Shown one piece after another: positions 54,701-62,600 of a stretch of DNA of 64,000 nt. Each line of letters starts with the position of its first letter. Position 1 is the stretch's first letter. The position numbers and the translations under genes were made by a program. The stretch is from Neolewinella lacunae (GTDB lineage Bacteria > Bacteroidota > Bacteroidia > Chitinophagales > Saprospiraceae). Where the stretch lies: the NCBI RefSeq assembly GCF_014349155.1, contig NZ_JACSIT010000153.1:186001-250000 (forward strand), written 5' to 3'. The notes below the pieces were generated by a model. It worked only from the letters and a program-made list of their open reading frames with translations. It did not search any database and was not told the origin of the DNA.

Positions 54701-54970
54701 ACGGAGGCGGAGATCGAACTTTCCCGGCAGCTCCAAAATGCCGTGTTGCAAAACTGGGACAAGATGAGCAACTCCACCGTGGAAAATCTCCAGGGCAGTT
54801 TCCTGCTCCGGGAGGGCCGGCTGGACGAAAGCGAAGACCACTGGAGCCTGGTGGTAGCATCCAAAGGCTTTGATATCCTCCTCAGTTTTTTGCCCTGGAC
54901 CATCTCCATGATCAGTTTGCCCTGGATGGACAAGCGCCTGGTGGTGACCTGGAAAAGCAACTTTACCTGA
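48764..54970 (+). CDS. Tape-measure protein of contractile injection system (Pvc14-like)
   Basis: 2068 residues. The N-terminus (RQRYRIQARRETEAHAVFEK, VIRINQLRLQL) and the C-terminal domain (ESIFIGNSGLVIIAPFLNRY, EMTEAEIELSRQLQNAVLQN) are those of eCIS tape-measure proteins. Helical modules are broken by two long Pro/Ser/Gly/Asp-rich disordered linkers at about 580-880 and 1380-1690. The second holds a direct repeat of about 235 bp (offset 297 bp), and the first has two 18-bp motif copies. The length sets the tube length in such systems. Such linkers may allow length drift between strains. Confidence 0.9.
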   Translation: MSKPHLIGRQRYRIQARRETEAHAVFEKLSGSVQDRVTDAIERVLAEFPDDGTVIRINQLRLQLEPLRLDDLEQDLLRQLPNALRRALDDLFPERPDNAARMRPNRAGSTLAAGEDRDWDTLRFFLQRGSYPWWQSRSRGEQPPDLLRRILAKDSPQHQQQLQVLLGQVQVRQRLAAQFSEGDIRALNQVLWREHWPSHQVYAAGLTSLLALRPASPPSPSASVSALVSLASVLPQGATHFSSLASVLLTRVAEIQGVEAPGFAEAILRADGAQTLGKSWRHALETLASSNGLLPHRQSPHPDRRDLAEALVRFLQSGVPLAAGELPAGKTTEQVLISFLREGHPLLLAALRRLVATPEVGLRWAGSLTPTAFTAIYRWWWGADWPGLQAYLQDLNSLATALAPVPGTLPISRVALVWWSAPRQGARPAMPDTAAITSLLHHLAKTRQQPAREIGRDLLAGREKNQRWASPLPGLLAQSAVAINTETAPFATGLPKPVLFHLRHFLERGYLPAEYATRGIERLEADLAPLLATGNGDWSDLLAELLDTPVAFTRLANSFSPGFLTTLLEALLMDHATASAIPQEKKRPDFPSGQDPGAAAGAGSLERARDAANAPVETFPTHLPSTATASEVAYPPSNQAPAQPAPDLFPAGHDAPENNAQAKEKPAADVTAPNPHPSGPDHASPQKETLDNTAPGYSGDSFDDPRKVAPGRTFAPPANRPAESGAPPPQKEVLRGPASGNPDAVEGDARRISPAANSDGPDGLAADANEQPGRTTAGDQMTPGGQSPPPDAVRDGWQAPQRMEEGHQESAPLPQSLEEQNTDLSDNGKTSGDRTDAPPGTSVGDLPVRGDYPAAGRSPAPSSEALHLRPRPIQTGATAEEPWAIFAQQLAKLCPQGWSRPPGEYARLGQTYAIRGLSRGERSRPLPAVLKGWGEVLATASGASWMQVADFFRHAAQDTTLPASVRTALHQTAILTSAPEAENVPASHPEVPEPPSEEAKADSPEATAIANWVGWLTDHRTGKLKPPSTTDFQLLIRSGQNEWLHFLTALRGKNIRFDKITRSLPAKVLSLFLTRLLSTALGGAALLYAALEALLVASQCYPSAAEAKLRCRDYAVTILLNRGGAVLTGQAFVGSLLASVARERRLGTRSLAQQLLATAERTEAPLTLRTALERIVAQLSEQEQTRLRSESERALTEAEKQDQGLRAGIYYRAALLHQLQTGEAAWWEEETLALEELFRHATRADAPELRRLLQEHQVLADRLFPFLSAAALQEVIHAVFTEYADLALAFTSSLEELVRGSAPTASATTPWRPVWDFLVGGQAFQSAAFVQSALSSAARWYRVDARRLAEALLSQVEASILLGDIRFFRLATLLRESGQDPAPPGATDEIVRSSIDPISPLGSGDKQAGELDNSTSTPNHGPEKAGSKRALDDTAATPDLGTLGRPNTKASSAGGSVPQSGAVPKEENAHAAPSKTDKVEVSDSTAPPTVENSHTNKNGDPTEGELTSRPLPGIITDGRSSSEGLSSAGEQFPAKGDASSPGTAPGSIIPTSDSRNEGALSAGQESSGPSPSLDAGYPGSPVSPVPPAERNSRTTRNGDPTEGELTSPPLPGVTTDRHSSSEGFSSAEEQSSKVGDASSPDTTPGSIIPTSDSRIEGALSAGQESSGPSPPAKDSQNTPAQTLAPPPPAPAYVDLLAADLAVVRHFLLYGTPGPTANDGFTQAGLCTIQEELLRRHPGLAQSLYLGVLADRTARERFQRFFPETLWREVLECLLEAKAARAERWWTELQTLLAAAGYRLAARPFSSLALGHLLGYVGRRGVHIDWTVYLTELLQLSALQTTTPLERLFVDLVDSLKQVPPGVTEDWAGALADVRQRQQKEAATKEKTNTKYDIDEPLNESIFIGNSGLVIIAPFLNRYFGTLDMLEGKAFKDEAAAVRGTLLLQYLVSGQTTVAEHELVLNKILCGLPTDTPVPNTLEMTEAEIELSRQLQNAVLQNWDKMSNSTVENLQGSFLLREGRLDESEDHWSLVVASKGFDILLSFLPWTISMISLPWMDKRLVVTWKSNFT
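50551..50568 (-). repeat. Dispersed 18-bp motif, copy 8
   Basis: Exact reverse copy in the disordered first linker of the tape-measure gene (Gly-Ala-Ala-Ala-Gly-Ala). Confidence 0.8.
51361..51378 (+). repeat. Dispersed 18-bp motif, copy 9
   Basis: Exact forward copy near the end of the same linker (read as His-Leu-Arg-Pro-Arg-Pro with neighbouring bases). Confidence 0.8.
53237..53770 (+). repeat. Direct DNA repeat inside the tape-measure gene
   Basis: Copies at about 53237-53473 and 53534-53770 (offset 297 bp, a multiple of 3) share long stretches such as AACGGTGACCCGACGGAAGG. They encode Ser/Gly/Glu-rich disordered repeats, so gain or loss of a unit keeps the frame. Confidence 0.85.
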
Positions 54971-54972
54971 TT

Positions 54973-56358
54973 ATGCCCAACCTTACCAGCAACAGTGACA
55001 TTCTGGCCAGTGAATTTGCCTGGCTCGACCAGGTGATTCAGCACCGCTTTACCACCTACTTCCAGCGGGATGGGGGTACGGAAGACCCCTGGGCGCTGCC
55101 ACCTCCTGCCTGGAAGGATTCCGCAGCGCCCTACGCCCGGTTCCTGGGGGAACTTGCCGGCCTGGTGCGCCAAGCCTACCCCGAGCAAACGGAAGGCTAC
55201 CTCCAGGCCCACCGTTTGATCCTGCTGCTGGCACTAGCCCCCCACCTCAAACCCGCGCTGCTGGACGTATTTTTTACCAAAAACACCCTCTTTGAGCGGG
55301 GCTTCAGCGAGTTTGGTGGCGTCACCGGCAAACAACACAGTGGCTTTTTGCCCACGGGAGAAACAGCCCTGTTTTTGCTGGCGGGCGGCGACCTGGAGCA
55401 ACGCCTCTTGTGTACGGAATTGTTTGCCGAAAGCCATTTTCTGCACACCCGAAACGTCGTGCAGCTAACGGGCCAGGTTGCAGGAGAACCCTACCTGAGC
55501 GGTACGTTGCAACTGAGTGAAGAGTACCTCACACGGCTTACCACCGGGGCCATTTACCAGCCCCGCTTTTCCACCCACTTTCCGGCTCGCTGCCTCACCT
55601 CCAAACTCTGCTGGAAAGACCTCGTATTGGAAGACCACCTTCTGGAAGACCTCGAAGAAATCATCACCTGGGGCAACCACGCGCAAACCCTGCTACAAGA
55701 CTGGCAACTGGACCGCCACCTCAAACCTGGATACCGGACGCTGTTTCACGGTCCACCGGGCACGGGCAAAACCCTGTGCGCTACCTTGATTGGCCAAAGA
55801 ACGAAGCGTCCGGTTTACCGCGTAGACCTTTCGCAGGTAGTATCCAAGTACATCGGCGAGACGGAAAAAAACCTGGCCAATCTCTTCAACCAGGCCGAGC
55901 ACAAGGGCTGGGTCTTGTTTTTCGACGAGGCCGATGCCCTCTTCGGCAAGCGTACCGCCACCCAGGATGCGCACGATCGCCACGCCAACCAGGAAGTCAG
56001 CTACCTCCTCCAGCGTATTGAAGATTACAACGGGCTGGTCATCCTGGCCAGCAACCTGAAAACGAACCTCGACGAAGCTTTTACCCGCCGCTTCCAATCC
56101 ATGCTCTACTTCCCCATGCCCGGGGTGGTGCAGCGCCTGCGGCTGTGGGAAGATGCCTTTGGCACGGTGATTCCGTTGGCGCAAGACGTGGATCTACGCA
56201 CCATCGCCCGCGACTACGAACTGGCTGGAGGTGCCATCGTCAATGTCGTTCGCTACTGTGCCCTGGCTGCCGTGCAGCGCCCGGAGCCCATCGTATTTCA
56301 GCGCGACGTCATCTTCGGCATCCGGCGGGAGTTCAAGAAGGACGGAAAAACCTTATAA
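54973..56358 (+). CDS. AAA+ ATPase of the injection system (Pvc15-like)
   Basis: 461 residues. Walker A GPPGTGKT (260-267), Walker B FFDEAD (316-321) and the arginine-finger region FTRRFQSMLYFPMPG. The N-terminal half is the eCIS-specific part. It is thought to assist particle assembly. It starts 2 bp after the tape-measure stop and is the last gene of the plus-strand operon. Confidence 0.93.
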   Translation: MPNLTSNSDILASEFAWLDQVIQHRFTTYFQRDGGTEDPWALPPPAWKDSAAPYARFLGELAGLVRQAYPEQTEGYLQAHRLILLLALAPHLKPALLDVFFTKNTLFERGFSEFGGVTGKQHSGFLPTGETALFLLAGGDLEQRLLCTELFAESHFLHTRNVVQLTGQVAGEPYLSGTLQLSEEYLTRLTTGAIYQPRFSTHFPARCLTSKLCWKDLVLEDHLLEDLEEIITWGNHAQTLLQDWQLDRHLKPGYRTLFHGPPGTGKTLCATLIGQRTKRPVYRVDLSQVVSKYIGETEKNLANLFNQAEHKGWVLFFDEADALFGKRTATQDAHDRHANQEVSYLLQRIEDYNGLVILASNLKTNLDEAFTRRFQSMLYFPMPGVVQRLRLWEDAFGTVIPLAQDVDLRTIARDYELAGGAIVNVVRYCALAAVQRPEPIVFQRDVIFGIRREFKKDGKTL

Positions 56359-56367
56359 GCGGCTTGG

Positions 56368-57276
56368 TTAGTTCTCCGAATCTGAATCAGATTCCGAATC
56401 CGAATCATGGATATTTGGGAAGCCCGGCCCGATAAGAAAACGTGGCGGGATGGTGCGGAGCGGACCATCTTCGGGTGAACTGATCCGAACCTGGTGCTCA
56501 TCATCTTTGCGGGTAAACCCGGAAAGCCTTTGATCGCCGCCAATGGTGGGGTCGCGGAGCAAATCGCTGCTGGTCTTTACCTCGAGGTGGGAGGAATCCA
56601 CCTTTCCACGTTCTTTGGCCCGGGCCAGCTTGCGGAGTTTGACCGTGAGTTCTTCTCTGCCCTCCCCTCCGTAAACCTGGCCGCCATTAATGGGTCTGGG
56701 ACCGGTAAATGACACCAGATTGCTGCTGCCCTTGTACGGGCTGTCTTGCTGCAGTTGTTCAGAGGAGGGAATTGGGGTACGCCCCGCCGGGGCCAGTCCC
56801 TCCGGTACGGTATGTGCTTTACCCAGCCCCCGGCTATTGGTGGTGGAAGGAAAATTCCGATCCGTGCGCGTAACGGTGGGAGGCACGCGCTGTAGCCGCT
56901 CTTCCCGTTCCTCGCGGCGTTGTCTGCGGAGGTCCTTTTGGCGCTGTATTTCCTGCAAGCGTTCTTTTTCTTCGGGAGATACGCCCGAGGGATTCCTGCG
57001 GTATTCTTCTAAGGTGGCCCACCGCTCATCTTTCTTTTTCTTATACTCGTCGGCCACCTCCCTGACGCGGCCATTTTTCCGGATGTATTTCACCAGCTGG
57101 ACGATTCCCGTACCGGGTACCTGGGTCGGGTTACCTGGGTTTTGGGCGAGTTGCACCAGGTGGGCAGTAGTCTGCGTTGCTGGTCGATGATCCGCCAGGT
57201 TAAGGTTGCCTTTTGCCGTCTCTGCTGCGGGGTGGAAAGTGGGCGGCGTGACAGGAGTGGGGTGTTTACTTTTCAT
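56368..57276 (-). CDS. Putative eCIS cargo/effector with N-terminal packaging-like motif
   Basis: 302 residues from the ATG at 57276, which overlaps the upstream stop by 11 bp. The N-terminus has NLNLADHRPATQTTAHLVQL followed by AQNPGNPTQVPG, close to the DNRP...LA.N motif that many Bacteroidota eCIS-linked proteins carry at their start. The middle is charged (EERLQR, KKKDERW) and the end is a very acidic DSDSESDSDSEN tail. No known toxin domain is recognised, so the activity is open. It converges on the AAA+ gene with 9 bp between the stops. Confidence 0.6.
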   Translation of the reverse strand: MKSKHPTPVTPPTFHPAAETAKGNLNLADHRPATQTTAHLVQLAQNPGNPTQVPGTGIVQLVKYIRKNGRVREVADEYKKKKDERWATLEEYRRNPSGVSPEEKERLQEIQRQKDLRRQRREEREERLQRVPPTVTRTDRNFPSTTNSRGLGKAHTVPEGLAPAGRTPIPSSEQLQQDSPYKGSSNLVSFTGPRPINGGQVYGGEGREELTVKLRKLARAKERGKVDSSHLEVKTSSDLLRDPTIGGDQRLSGFTRKDDEHQVRISSPEDGPLRTIPPRFLIGPGFPNIHDSDSESDSDSEN

Positions 57277-58471
57277 CGTGGAGGTCTTTGCGGGCGCTGG
57301 CGGGCGGGCGTCGGGTGAGTTGGCGGATGCGTTCTTCGGCCAGCCAGGCATCGATTTGGTCTTGGACGATCTCCATGCGGGCGTCGGCGACGGCGCGCAG
57401 GGTCTGTTGTTTTTGCTGCACTTCGGCGTCCACTTCAGCGCGATGGAGGCCGGAGCGCAGGGAAACCTCCTTATTCACCGCCAGTTTTTCGGCCTCGATG
57501 AGTCGGATTTGTTCGAGGTAAAACTGGTGTTCGATACGGGCCAGCAGCTCGTCGTAGGGCCCGCGGGGGGAGAGCAGTTTGGTCAGGATGGGTGCCACTT
57601 CAATGAGAAGAAACAGGAGCACGATGAAGTTTCCAGGGCCCTGGGGTAGAGATTTACTGGCGGATAGGCGGGCAAGTAAACCGGTGGCAGCCTGGGCCTC
57701 CGCCGTCTGGCGGGCGGTGGAAGCGGCGGCGTCCAGTTCATTGATTTGCTGGCCGATGGCGGCGATTTCGGCGTCGTTGACGGCTTTGGTTTGCTGGTAT
57801 TCGACGTTGGATTGCCGGTACTTTTCTTCCTTGCGGGCGCACTCGCTGCCCCGCCCGCGTTGCCCCGTTCCGCAGGTGCCGTCGCACTCGCATTTGTAGT
57901 CCTGGTAATCCCGCTCCCGCTGTTCCCGGCGTGCCTCGGTGGTGGCCTGGAGTGCGGAGCGGCGTGCATCCAGTTCCTCGCTCCTCATCCTGAACTCCGC
58001 ACCTGCGGCCGCGCCCTTTTCCATTTTCTGCTGCGCCAGAATTTCCTCGATTTCCCCCTGAAAAATGCGCAGCTCCAGCGGTTTGGCAATGACGACGGCC
58101 AGGGCAATGGCCAGCAACAGGCGGGGAATGGCCAGCAATAGCTGCCGCGAAAAGGCCCCGTCTTTCTTGATGGTGGCCACCACAAACCGGTCGAGGTTAA
58201 AGATGATGCCGCCCCAGAGGAGACCAAAAACCACCGCCAGCGGCGTACTATTGAACACCGTATAAAAGGCGTAGCCTCCGGAAAGTGCCGCCAGCAGACC
58301 GGTGAAAAACACGGTTGCCCCGATGCCGGCAAATTTAACGTGCTCCGAGCGCGGGCAGGCGGCCAGTACTTCCTGGTTGGCCCCGGAACAAGACCAGAGG
58401 AAATGTAACAGCGGGCGCCGGGCAGGTCTGCGAGGGCTTTCGTTCGTAATTGGGCGCGGACGCAGGTTCAT
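57266..58471 (-). CDS. DUF4407 membrane protein
   Basis: 401 residues from ATG 58471, which overlaps the upstream TGA (ATGA). Three hydrophobic segments near the N-terminus (GIGATVFFTGLLAALSGGYA, LAVVFGLLWGGIIFNLDRF, LLLAIPRLLLAIALAVVIA) and one near residue 290 (NFIVLLFLLIEVAPILTKLL) fit DUF4407. A cytoplasmic or periplasmic coiled-coil lies between, with a Cys-rich stretch KCECDGTCGTG. Function unknown; regularly found near eCIS genes of Bacteroidota in my recollection. Confidence 0.83.
   Translation of the reverse strand: MNLRPRPITNESPRRPARRPLLHFLWSCSGANQEVLAACPRSEHVKFAGIGATVFFTGLLAALSGGYAFYTVFNSTPLAVVFGLLWGGIIFNLDRFVVATIKKDGAFSRQLLLAIPRLLLAIALAVVIAKPLELRIFQGEIEEILAQQKMEKGAAAGAEFRMRSEELDARRSALQATTEARREQRERDYQDYKCECDGTCGTGQRGRGSECARKEEKYRQSNVEYQQTKAVNDAEIAAIGQQINELDAAASTARQTAEAQAATGLLARLSASKSLPQGPGNFIVLLFLLIEVAPILTKLLSPRGPYDELLARIEHQFYLEQIRLIEAEKLAVNKEVSLRSGLHRAEVDAEVQQKQQTLRAVADARMEIVQDQIDAWLAEERIRQLTRRPPASARKDLHDEK
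57999..58016 (+). repeat. Dispersed 18-bp motif, copy 10
   Basis: Exact forward copy within the DUF4407 gene, read on the minus strand as Gly-Ala-Ala-Ala-Gly-Ala. Confidence 0.8.
58452..58469 (-). repeat. Dispersed 18-bp motif, copy 11 (variant)
   Basis: GGGCGCGGACGCAGGTTC at the first codons of the DUF4407 gene, read as Asn-Leu-Arg-Pro-Arg-Pro. Confidence 0.7.
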
Positions 58472-59676
58472 GGGAAAGTCTTTTTGAGCAGGGAAAGCCA
58501 CCACGGCGTTCGATTCCACCTAGCCTCGCTTGCGGCCCACCGTGCCCGCAACTCCTGCTCCATCTCCGGAGGAAGGGCACCGAGGAGGCTGGCCGAATCC
58601 ACTACTTCGGGCAATTCCGGAAATTGAATGGCAGGAAGGGCGGGGCTCCTGACCGCCAGCACCTGCACAGGCAACTCCGGCGGAACAAAGGCCCTGACGT
58701 AAATGGTCTGCTCCACCGTGGTTCCTGCACCAGTTGCTACCAAGCGCAAGGTCAGTTCCTCTTCCTGCGCCAGCGGGAGGGCACCGTGGGGCAAGGACAA
58801 ATCCACGTCGTTTAAAGACAGCCTGTCCACCGCCCGGGTACGCCAGTGGAGGGTAAGCGCCTGGCCTTGAATCATTCCATAGTGATGAGGGAAGTCCGGG
58901 GAAGAAGCCGCCACCACGGATGCAGGACCTCCGTGAGGATCTGCAACCGTCAGCCAGTAGTCCAGCCCAGGCTGCGCGGCCAAGGCAATGGAGAGGCTTT
59001 TGCGCACCACTACTTCCGCTCCGTAGTCAACCCGCAAATCGAAGGTGCTCGGCGCATCAATGCGCAACAAAACACTTCCCGTTGCCGCCGCCTCGCCAAG
59101 GTCCGGCTCCAGGCTAACCCGCTCCGCTCCGGGGGCCGACCAGCCGAGTCGGACATTTCCACCCGCCCTTACCGTCATCGAATCCGCACTAAAACGGGGC
59201 AATATCACGGGTTGGGGCCGGGGGGCCAGGTATTGGGCCAACGCTGCCGGCGAAGCCTGGTAGGCTAAGGCATACAACCGCTGGAGTCGCCGGGCGAAAG
59301 GGCGGGCTTCCAACTCCGTGGACAGTGAAAGAAAGCGCTTTTTAGTACGTTCAAAAACCAGGGCCTGCCGTTGGTCAATCCACAATTGGTGGCAGCGGGC
59401 GAGTTGCAACTGCTGCCAATCGTCGGGGGCCAGGTCCAGGAGAAACAGGCGCCCTCCTGCAGCCTCCAGGTGCTGAAAATATTGGTGGGTGAGCTCCAGG
59501 CCCATCACTTCGCTGCGGGGTAACAGCAAATCTACTGCCACCCCTGTCCGGGCACGGCTTAGGAGAGCACGCTGGAAATCGTGCGGAGGGCCACCTGCTA
59601 AAAAAGCGACCACCTGGTCGCTGGCCGCCCCCAGGACCTCGCTCGCCGAGAACATTATGTGTGCAGGTATGGCCAT
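58468..59676 (-). CDS. eCIS-associated protein of unknown fold (possible PLD-like N-terminus)
   Basis: 402 residues. The first 110 residues (FSASEVLGAASDQVVAFLAG, GLELTHQYFQHLEAAGGRLFLL) recall the PLD-nuclease N-terminal layout but no HKD motif is present, so it would be inactive as such. The later part looks like Ig-type beta domains (VRAGGNVRLGWSAPG, QALTLHWRTRAVDRLSL). The C-terminus has a Trp-rich NRTPWWLSLLKKTFP end. The upstream gene stops 6 bp before the start. Confidence 0.65.
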   Translation of the reverse strand: MAIPAHIMFSASEVLGAASDQVVAFLAGGPPHDFQRALLSRARTGVAVDLLLPRSEVMGLELTHQYFQHLEAAGGRLFLLDLAPDDWQQLQLARCHQLWIDQRQALVFERTKKRFLSLSTELEARPFARRLQRLYALAYQASPAALAQYLAPRPQPVILPRFSADSMTVRAGGNVRLGWSAPGAERVSLEPDLGEAAATGSVLLRIDAPSTFDLRVDYGAEVVVRKSLSIALAAQPGLDYWLTVADPHGGPASVVAASSPDFPHHYGMIQGQALTLHWRTRAVDRLSLNDVDLSLPHGALPLAQEEELTLRLVATGAGTTVEQTIYVRAFVPPELPVQVLAVRSPALPAIQFPELPEVVDSASLLGALPPEMEQELRARWAASEARWNRTPWWLSLLKKTFP

Positions 59677-59682
59677 GATGCG

Positions 59683-62600
59683 CTATTCGTTGGGGGATCG
59701 GTAGGCGTCCAGCAAAGCCTGAAACTCTTCCCGCAGGGTAAGCAAATTGGTAGGCCAGAGGCGAAGGACGTTGTTTTCCACCAGGGCGATGTTCTCGTCG
59801 TTGACCAGGCAGAAGGTCGTTACGCTGTGTCCGTTGGTGGGCAGGCGAAGGTGGTCCCAGGCCGCTGAATCGAAAGCATCCTCCGGGCCGACGTCCCCCG
59901 GGTGCGGTGTATCCTCCAGGTAGCTGTTGGTGGCGAAGGGGTGGGCGTCGAGGTTGAAAATCCAGACCGAGCCATCGAGGCTGGAGGAAATCAGCTGGTG
60001 GTTGCCCCGCCGGTTGAAGGACAGTTGACTGATGGCAGAATACTGAAAGGGCTGGGGGACTTCCGGGGAGTAGGACGGTGGTGAGTGGGGATTTTCGACG
60101 GTGTAGTTGTCGCGGTCCGTCAGCCAGATGCGTCCGTCTTCACTGCCCAGAGCGATGGGTTCCGGGCTGCGCGACCCATCGAAGGCAATCGCGGACACCG
60201 AAAGATTGGGATGTTCTGCCCAGCGCAGCGGCTGGAGACCACCTACCCCGTTGGCCGACTTCCCGAACGCCAGCAGGACCGAGCCCGCCGAGCCGCCCAC
60301 GACGAAGTGGCTGCCCGCACCATTGCCCCGCACCAGCGTCACGGCTTTGAGGGTTTGGGTGAGGGGGATGACCGAGCTTTCGCGGTAGCTATTGCTCCCT
60401 GGCCGCAGTTGGATAAGGCTGACGTCGGCATCGCCCAGAAGCAACAAGCAATCTTCCCTTGCCGTCCGCTGCACGCTGAGGATGGCCAGGTTTTTGCGGG
60501 CGGCAGTGCGCTCCAGGGCAAGGGCCTCAAAAGGCAGTGAATCCCTGCGGGTGGCCAGACCAACCTCGTCGTTGAGCCCCCGGTAGCGGTAAATTTCCCC
60601 GGAAAAAGTGGAGACGTACAAATCGTTCCCATCCTCGCTGTACAGGATGGAAGAAATGCTTTTCCCGACGGAAGCCAGCGCTACGTTGCGCCCGCTGGCA
60701 CGGAAGAATATCCGGACCTGCCCGGTGGCATCACCGGCCGCAAATTGCTCGCGGGAGACGGGGTGGGCCGCCATGGCATTATAGCGGGCGTGGGAACGGT
60801 AGAAAAAGGCGCGGCCGTCCAGGAATTTTTCCCGTTCCAGCTGGGTTTGCAGGGCCCCGACGTTTTCCCACAGCACGTGGAAGATATAGGGATACTGGTA
60901 GTGGTTATGGCCGGGCGTTTGCTGGCGGCGGAGAACAGTATCGACCTCGGCAGCAATGGCCTGGCTGACTTCAAATAAGTCGGCCGGCGCAGCCTCCCCC
61001 AGCGGGCGGGTAAAGGCCCGGAAAAAGCGCCCAAAAGTGGTTTGCCGGGCCTCCCGCTGGTGGTAATTGTCCAGCAGATTACTGAGCAGCAGTAGAGTAG
61101 AACGGGAGTGATGGCCGTGGGGGGCGTAGGGCTGCTGCAAGTCGAGCAAACCCCAGCGCACCAGAGAATCGATAACAATTTCCTCGCGGTTGATGGCTTT
61201 GCCGTCTTCGATGCGGATCTTCAACCGCTTGAAGGCGTCGGTCCGGTAAATGTCGTTCGACATCAAGTTGGCCTTGGCCATAGCATCGACGAAATCGAGC
61301 AGGGTGAGGTTGTTTTTGGTGCGGCGGGCGTCCAGGCCCAGTACCACGGCGGCCACCCCGAGAATCAGCACAATAATGGTGGTGTAGATGGCGCGTTTGG
61401 CGCGGGTTTGCTGCCGCCGCAGCTCGTAGGCATCGTATTCCTCCTTTTCGCGCCGCCGCTGGAGGTGGTAATCGCGGCTGGCTTCGTAAAAAGCAGTTGC
61501 CAGGGAGAAGGCGTGGTGCTGGTGTTCCGTCAACCATGCGGCGAAGCCGGGGTTTGCAGCTGCTTCTTCGGGGGTCAGGACCGTGCGGGCGCGGTACTTT
61601 TCGGCCCATTCCGTATTGGGCTGAAGTTTGTTGGCCCAGTGCTCCACCAGTTCTACGCGCCCTTCGGAGAGGAGGGTTTTGTCGAGCTCCTTTTGCCCTG
61701 TATTGGGTTCCGCTTTTGTGCCGCGCAGTTGGCGAACGAACCCCGTCAGCCGTCCCCACAATTCCTTGAGTAAGGAAGGGCGTTGGAAAGGCGCTGGCGG
61801 AGCGGCGGAGGGTTGGCTGTGGATGGATTGTTGGTAGTATTCTTTGGCTTCCTCGACGAGGTTGACGTAGAGGGTAGCAGCTTTGTATTCTTCCTCCACC
61901 CAGGTGGTCAATTGCCGCCATTCCTGGATAAGGCGCGCGGGTCCCAGGCTGATGATGGCCGAGTCGTCTAACTCCGCAGCCGTCACCTGGATTTTGCCGT
62001 GGGGGGTGGCCCACTGCAGCAGGTTGGGGATGTTGTGGTTGGGGAAGGTAAAAGCGGCGACAATCTGGCGGAGTTGTTCTTTTTCGGCGTCGTCGCCCAT
62101 GCCATGGGTTGCGCCGTTGGTGGAAGCTGCACCGGAAGCGGAGCGGAAGGCGATGCCACGCAGCCGACCGAACGAAAGGGGGTAGTTGGCCGCTACGCGA
62201 TCCGGGCTGGGATCCTTGAGGGTCACCGCCTGGAAGATGCGGGCCAGCAGGGTGGCAGACGCCTCGGGGGGAGGGAATGCCGCTACGCGATCGGTGAAGT
62301 GTTTGGTATAGAAAAAGTCGGGCACCCCATTCAGTCCGCCCATGCGGGTGTAGTGAGCGAGTAATTTCTGGCCGTAGGCAGCGACGGCGGTGTGGTAATC
62401 TTCGCGTTGGGTGGGGTTCAGGGTGGTGACGTATTCGCTCCAGGCGATCCGGTTGGCGGGCAGGTTAGCGAGTTCGCGGAGGGCGGCAATTTCCTCCAGT
62501 GGGGCGTCGGCCCTTAGCGGCAGGTTGCGGGCGAGGAAATCGGGCGGGTCGGGCAACTGGTTCCAGAAGGTGGCCAGGTAGCGGGGTTCTTCCTGCCCGA

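Noticed and set aside
31911-56358. Type VI secretion system or prophage
   Set aside because: No TssJLM, TssA or ClpV, and no terminase, portal or capsid genes; DUF4255, DUF5908 and the AAA+ gene point to eCIS.
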